Part shown: positions 6,703-8,311 of the stretch, piece by piece | Numbering within the stretch: the first letter of the stretch is position 1 | Layout of the letters: the number at the start of each line of letters is the position of its first letter | DNA from: an uncultured Blautia sp. | GTDB lineage: Bacteria; Bacillota; Clostridia; Lachnospirales; Lachnospiraceae | DNA: 8,311 nt | NCBI GenBank assembly: GCA_938028845.1 | Contig: CALIZJ010000285.1 | Location: 1 to 8,311, forward strand | Direction: 5' to 3' | Program-made: the position numbers and the translations under genes | Notes under the pieces: model-generated | What the model was told of the DNA's origin: nothing | Seen by the model: the letters and a program-made list of their open reading frames with translations, nothing else | Databases searched by the model: none

Positions 6703-7496
6703 GACTTTGCAGTATAGCCAGCGGAAGCAGCGGAAACTGTATTTACGTGGGTTCTGAAAACGCCCATGTGCTGGTGGATGTGGGGATCAGCGGAAAAAAG
6801 ATAGAGGCCGGGCTGCACAGCCTGGATCTAAGCGCAAGGGATATTGACGGAATACTGATCACCCATGAACATTCCGATCATATTAAAGGGCTGGGCGTCA
6901 TGGCCAGAAAATATGAAATCCCTATTTATGCCACAGGAGGAACAGTGGATGCCATGAGCCGTATGAGTTCCCTGGGAAAGATGCCGGAAGGAATCTTTCG
7001 GGAAATCCGGGAGGACGAGCCTTTTTCGATCAAGGATCTGGCAGTGAATCCTTTTACCATTCCCCACGACGCGGCGCAGCCGGTGGGCTACCGTTTCGCA
7101 TGTGACGGACATTCTGTGGGGATTGCCACGGATTTAGGCAAGTATAATGAGTACATAGTGGATAATCTTAAGAATCTGGATGCTCTTCTTTTAGAGGCGA
7201 ACCACGACATCCGTATGCTTCAGGTGGGAAAATATCCCTATTACCTGAAACAGCGCATCTTAGGCGACAGAGGGCATTTATCCAATGAAAATGCGGGAAG
7301 GCTTTTGTGCCGTCTCCTTCACGATAATTTAAAGGCTGTATTTTTAGGACATTTAAGCAAGGAAAATAATTATGAAGCGCTGGCATACGAAACCGTCTGC
7401 CAGGAAGTAACCTTAGGTGATAACCCCTATAAGTCCCGGGATTTTAAGATCCAGGTGGCAAAAAGGGATTGCATATCAGAAGTAATCACAGTATAG
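6699..7496 (+). CDS. WalJ/YycJ-type metallo-beta-lactamase-fold hydrolase
   Basis: This 265-aa protein has the metallo-beta-lactamase fold of the WalJ/YycJ group. It opens with the typical RLCSIASGSSGNCIYVG (residues 2-18). The metal motif is THEHSDH, with H56, H58, D60 and H61; further likely ligands are H123 (IPHDA), D145 (ATDLG) and H218 (LGHLSKENN). EANHD (166-170) and GHLSNENAG (192-200) are also typical. No signal peptide is seen, so it is cytosolic. YycJ from Bacillus has been proposed to be a 5'-3' DNA exonuclease linked to repair; the walJ name comes from its place in the walRK operon. Here no walRK is nearby and it sits behind polA and coaE, sharing ATGA with coaE; AGAAGGGG (6681-6688) is the ribosome site. 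The family is clear but the reaction is inferred, so the symbol is left blank. Confidence 0.87.
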   Translation: MRLCSIASGSSGNCIYVGSENAHVLVDVGISGKKIEAGLHSLDLSARDIDGILITHEHSDHIKGLGVMARKYEIPIYATGGTVDAMSRMSSLGKMPEGIFREIREDEPFSIKDLAVNPFTIPHDAAQPVGYRFACDGHSVGIATDLGKYNEYIVDNLKNLDALLLEANHDIRMLQVGKYPYYLKQRILGDRGHLSNENAGRLLCRLLHDNLKAVFLGHLSKENNYEALAYETVCQEVTLGDNPYKSRDFKIQVAKRDCISEVITV

Positions 7497-7510
7497 AAAG
7501 GAACAAGACA

Positions 7511-7783
7511 ATGAAAAAGACAATCATCACAGTGGTAGGAAACGACACCGTAGGCATCATCGCAAAGGTCTGCACGTACCTGGCAGATAACAATGTAAAC
7601 ATCCTGGATATTACTCAGACCATCGTCCAGGGATATTTTAATATGATGATGGTGACGGACACAAGTGCTTCCCAGAAGGATACCGGGACGCTCTCCAAAG
7701 AGCTTGCGGCGTTGGGAGATGAGATTGGTGTAGTCATTCGCTGCCAGCATGAGGATATTTTTAATAAGATGCACAGGATTTAA
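7511..7783 (+). CDS. ACT-domain protein, UPF0237 type
   Basis: This 90-aa protein is a single ACT domain, a fold that usually binds amino acids or other small ligands as a dimer. The pattern VVGNDTVGIIAKV (8-20), NVNILDITQTI (28-38) and GYFNMMMV (41-48) is that of the UPF0237 family, related to the GcvR-type ACT domain. There is no attached enzyme or DNA-binding domain. The ATG at 7511 follows AAAGGAA (7497-7503) by seven bases; an in-frame ATG at 7469 lies within the preceding gene and lacks a site. It lies 14 bases after the WalJ-like gene and 68 bases before a PFL/UPF0210 gene, a pairing common in many bacteria and archaea. Its ligand and role are unknown. Confidence 0.9.
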   Translation: MKKTIITVVGNDTVGIIAKVCTYLADNNVNILDITQTIVQGYFNMMMVTDTSASQKDTGTLSKELAALGDEIGVVIRCQHEDIFNKMHRI

Positions 7784-7851
7784 GGGAAGACAAGGACTAT
7801 AGAAAGCCCTGAACCGTTCATTTTCATACTAAACTTTCAGGAGAAGGACAT
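7784..7851 (+). promoter_or_regulatory. ACT-PFL gap with possible ribosome-site hairpin
   Basis: This is the widest gap in the operon after the promoter (68 bases). CCTGAA (7808-7813) can pair with TTCAGG (7836-7841), which covers the start of the AGGAG ribosome site (7839-7843) of the PFL gene. The loop is 22 bases, so the structure would be only modestly stable. No T run follows, so it is not a terminator, and I see no convincing promoter in the gap. Confidence 0.25.
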
Positions 7852-8311
7852 ATGATCAATATATTTGAAGTAAATGAGACAAACAAAATGATAGAGCAGG
7901 AAAACCTGGACGTGCGGACCATTACCATGGGTATCAGCCTTTTGGACTGCATTGACAGCGATCTTGGAAAAATGAATCAGAAAATTTATGACAAGATCAC
8001 TTCCCGCGCCAAGGATCTGGTATCCACCGGGGATAAGATTTCCATGGAATACGGGATCCCAGTTGTAAACAAACGAATTTCCGTAACCCCTATAGCGCTG
8101 ATAGGCGGCGCAGCCTGCAAAAGCAGCGAAGATTTCGTCTCCATTGCCAAAACATTAGATGAGGCGGCTAAGAACGTAGGCGTGAACTTTATCGGCGGCT
8201 ATTCCGCCCTTGTGTGCAAGGGGATGACACCGGCTGAGGAGCTTTTGATCCGTTCCATTCCCCAGGCACTTGCCGTTACAGAACGGGTATGCAGTTCCAT
8301 AAATGTGGGTT
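7852..8311 (+). CDS. PFL family protein (UPF0210/DUF711), partial at window end
   Basis: The first 153 codons are present and the frame runs open past the window edge. The family is usually about 450 aa, so roughly the N-terminal third is seen. The start MINIFEVNETNKMI, then VRTITMGISLLDC (residues 21-33) and VNKRISVTPIALIGG (72-86), are typical of UPF0210, a family with a fold resembling pyruvate formate-lyase/ribonucleotide reductase barrels. No radical glycine region can be judged because the C-terminus is outside. Ribosome sites AGGAG (7839-7843) and AAGGA (7844-7848) precede the ATG. It follows the ACT-domain gene, its usual partner. The biochemical function is not established. Confidence 0.9.
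   Translation, partial: MINIFEVNETNKMIEQENLDVRTITMGISLLDCIDSDLGKMNQKIYDKITSRAKDLVSTGDKISMEYGIPVVNKRISVTPIALIGGAACKSSEDFVSIAKTLDEAAKNVGVNFIGGYSALVCKGMTPAEELLIRSIPQALAVTERVCSSINVG

Noticed and set aside
1..8311. Defence system, prophage, transposon, CRISPR array or other new multi-gene system
   Set aside because: All confident genes belong to conserved housekeeping families, no transposase, integrase, phage gene or direct-repeat array is seen, and base composition of the coding DNA is uniform.

Overview
The window looks like chromosomal housekeeping DNA from a low-to-moderate GC Firmicute, most likely a Lachnospiraceae-type Clostridium relative. The grounds are the protein sequences (an FtsH with a HEIGH zinc site, a PolA whose proofreading domain has lost its catalytic motif, a CoaE/WalJ-like/ACT/PFL gene string), strong AGGAGG-type ribosome sites, TATAAT promoters with TG extensions, and AT-rich intergenic DNA with U-tract hairpin terminators. 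The genus assignment is inference.

Layout from left to right. Positions 1-150 hold what may be the tail of an upstream terminator and then a promoter-like stretch leading to a tRNA-Leu(CAA) gene (151-233) with its own hairpin terminator (245-276). A very AT-rich, gene-free stretch (277-568) carries two extended -10 promoter candidates and the leader of ftsH (569-2458), a membrane-bound AAA+ zinc protease. A near-perfect 15-bp hairpin with an A-tract on one side and a U-tract on the other (2490-2541) serves as a shared terminator for ftsH and for a converging YbgC-type thioesterase gene on the minus strand (2574-2996).

The thioesterase gene and the next operon diverge from an 108-bp gap (2997-3104) in which two well-formed promoters physically interleave. 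The rightward operon is tightly packed: a 116-aa zf-HC2 single-pass membrane protein (3105-3455), polA (3470-6109), coaE (6112-6702), a WalJ/YycJ-type metallo-beta-lactamase-fold protein (6699-7496, ATGA overlap with coaE), a 90-aa ACT-domain protein of the UPF0237 type (7511-7783), and the first 153 codons of a PFL/UPF0210 (DUF711) protein (7852 to the window end). Gaps within the run are -4 to 68 bases and no terminator is visible, so one transcript is plausible. The content mixes DNA replication/repair (PolA, WalJ-like nuclease), the last step of coenzyme A synthesis (CoaE), and two conserved proteins of uncertain role that usually travel together (ACT + PFL).

Nothing in the window resembles a defence island, phage, transposon, CRISPR array or a new multi-gene system. 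The points most worth a second look are the orphan anti-sigma-like zinc-finger membrane protein that opens the polA operon, the WalJ-like nuclease next to polA rather than with walRK, the interleaved divergent promoters, and the ACT/PFL pair.
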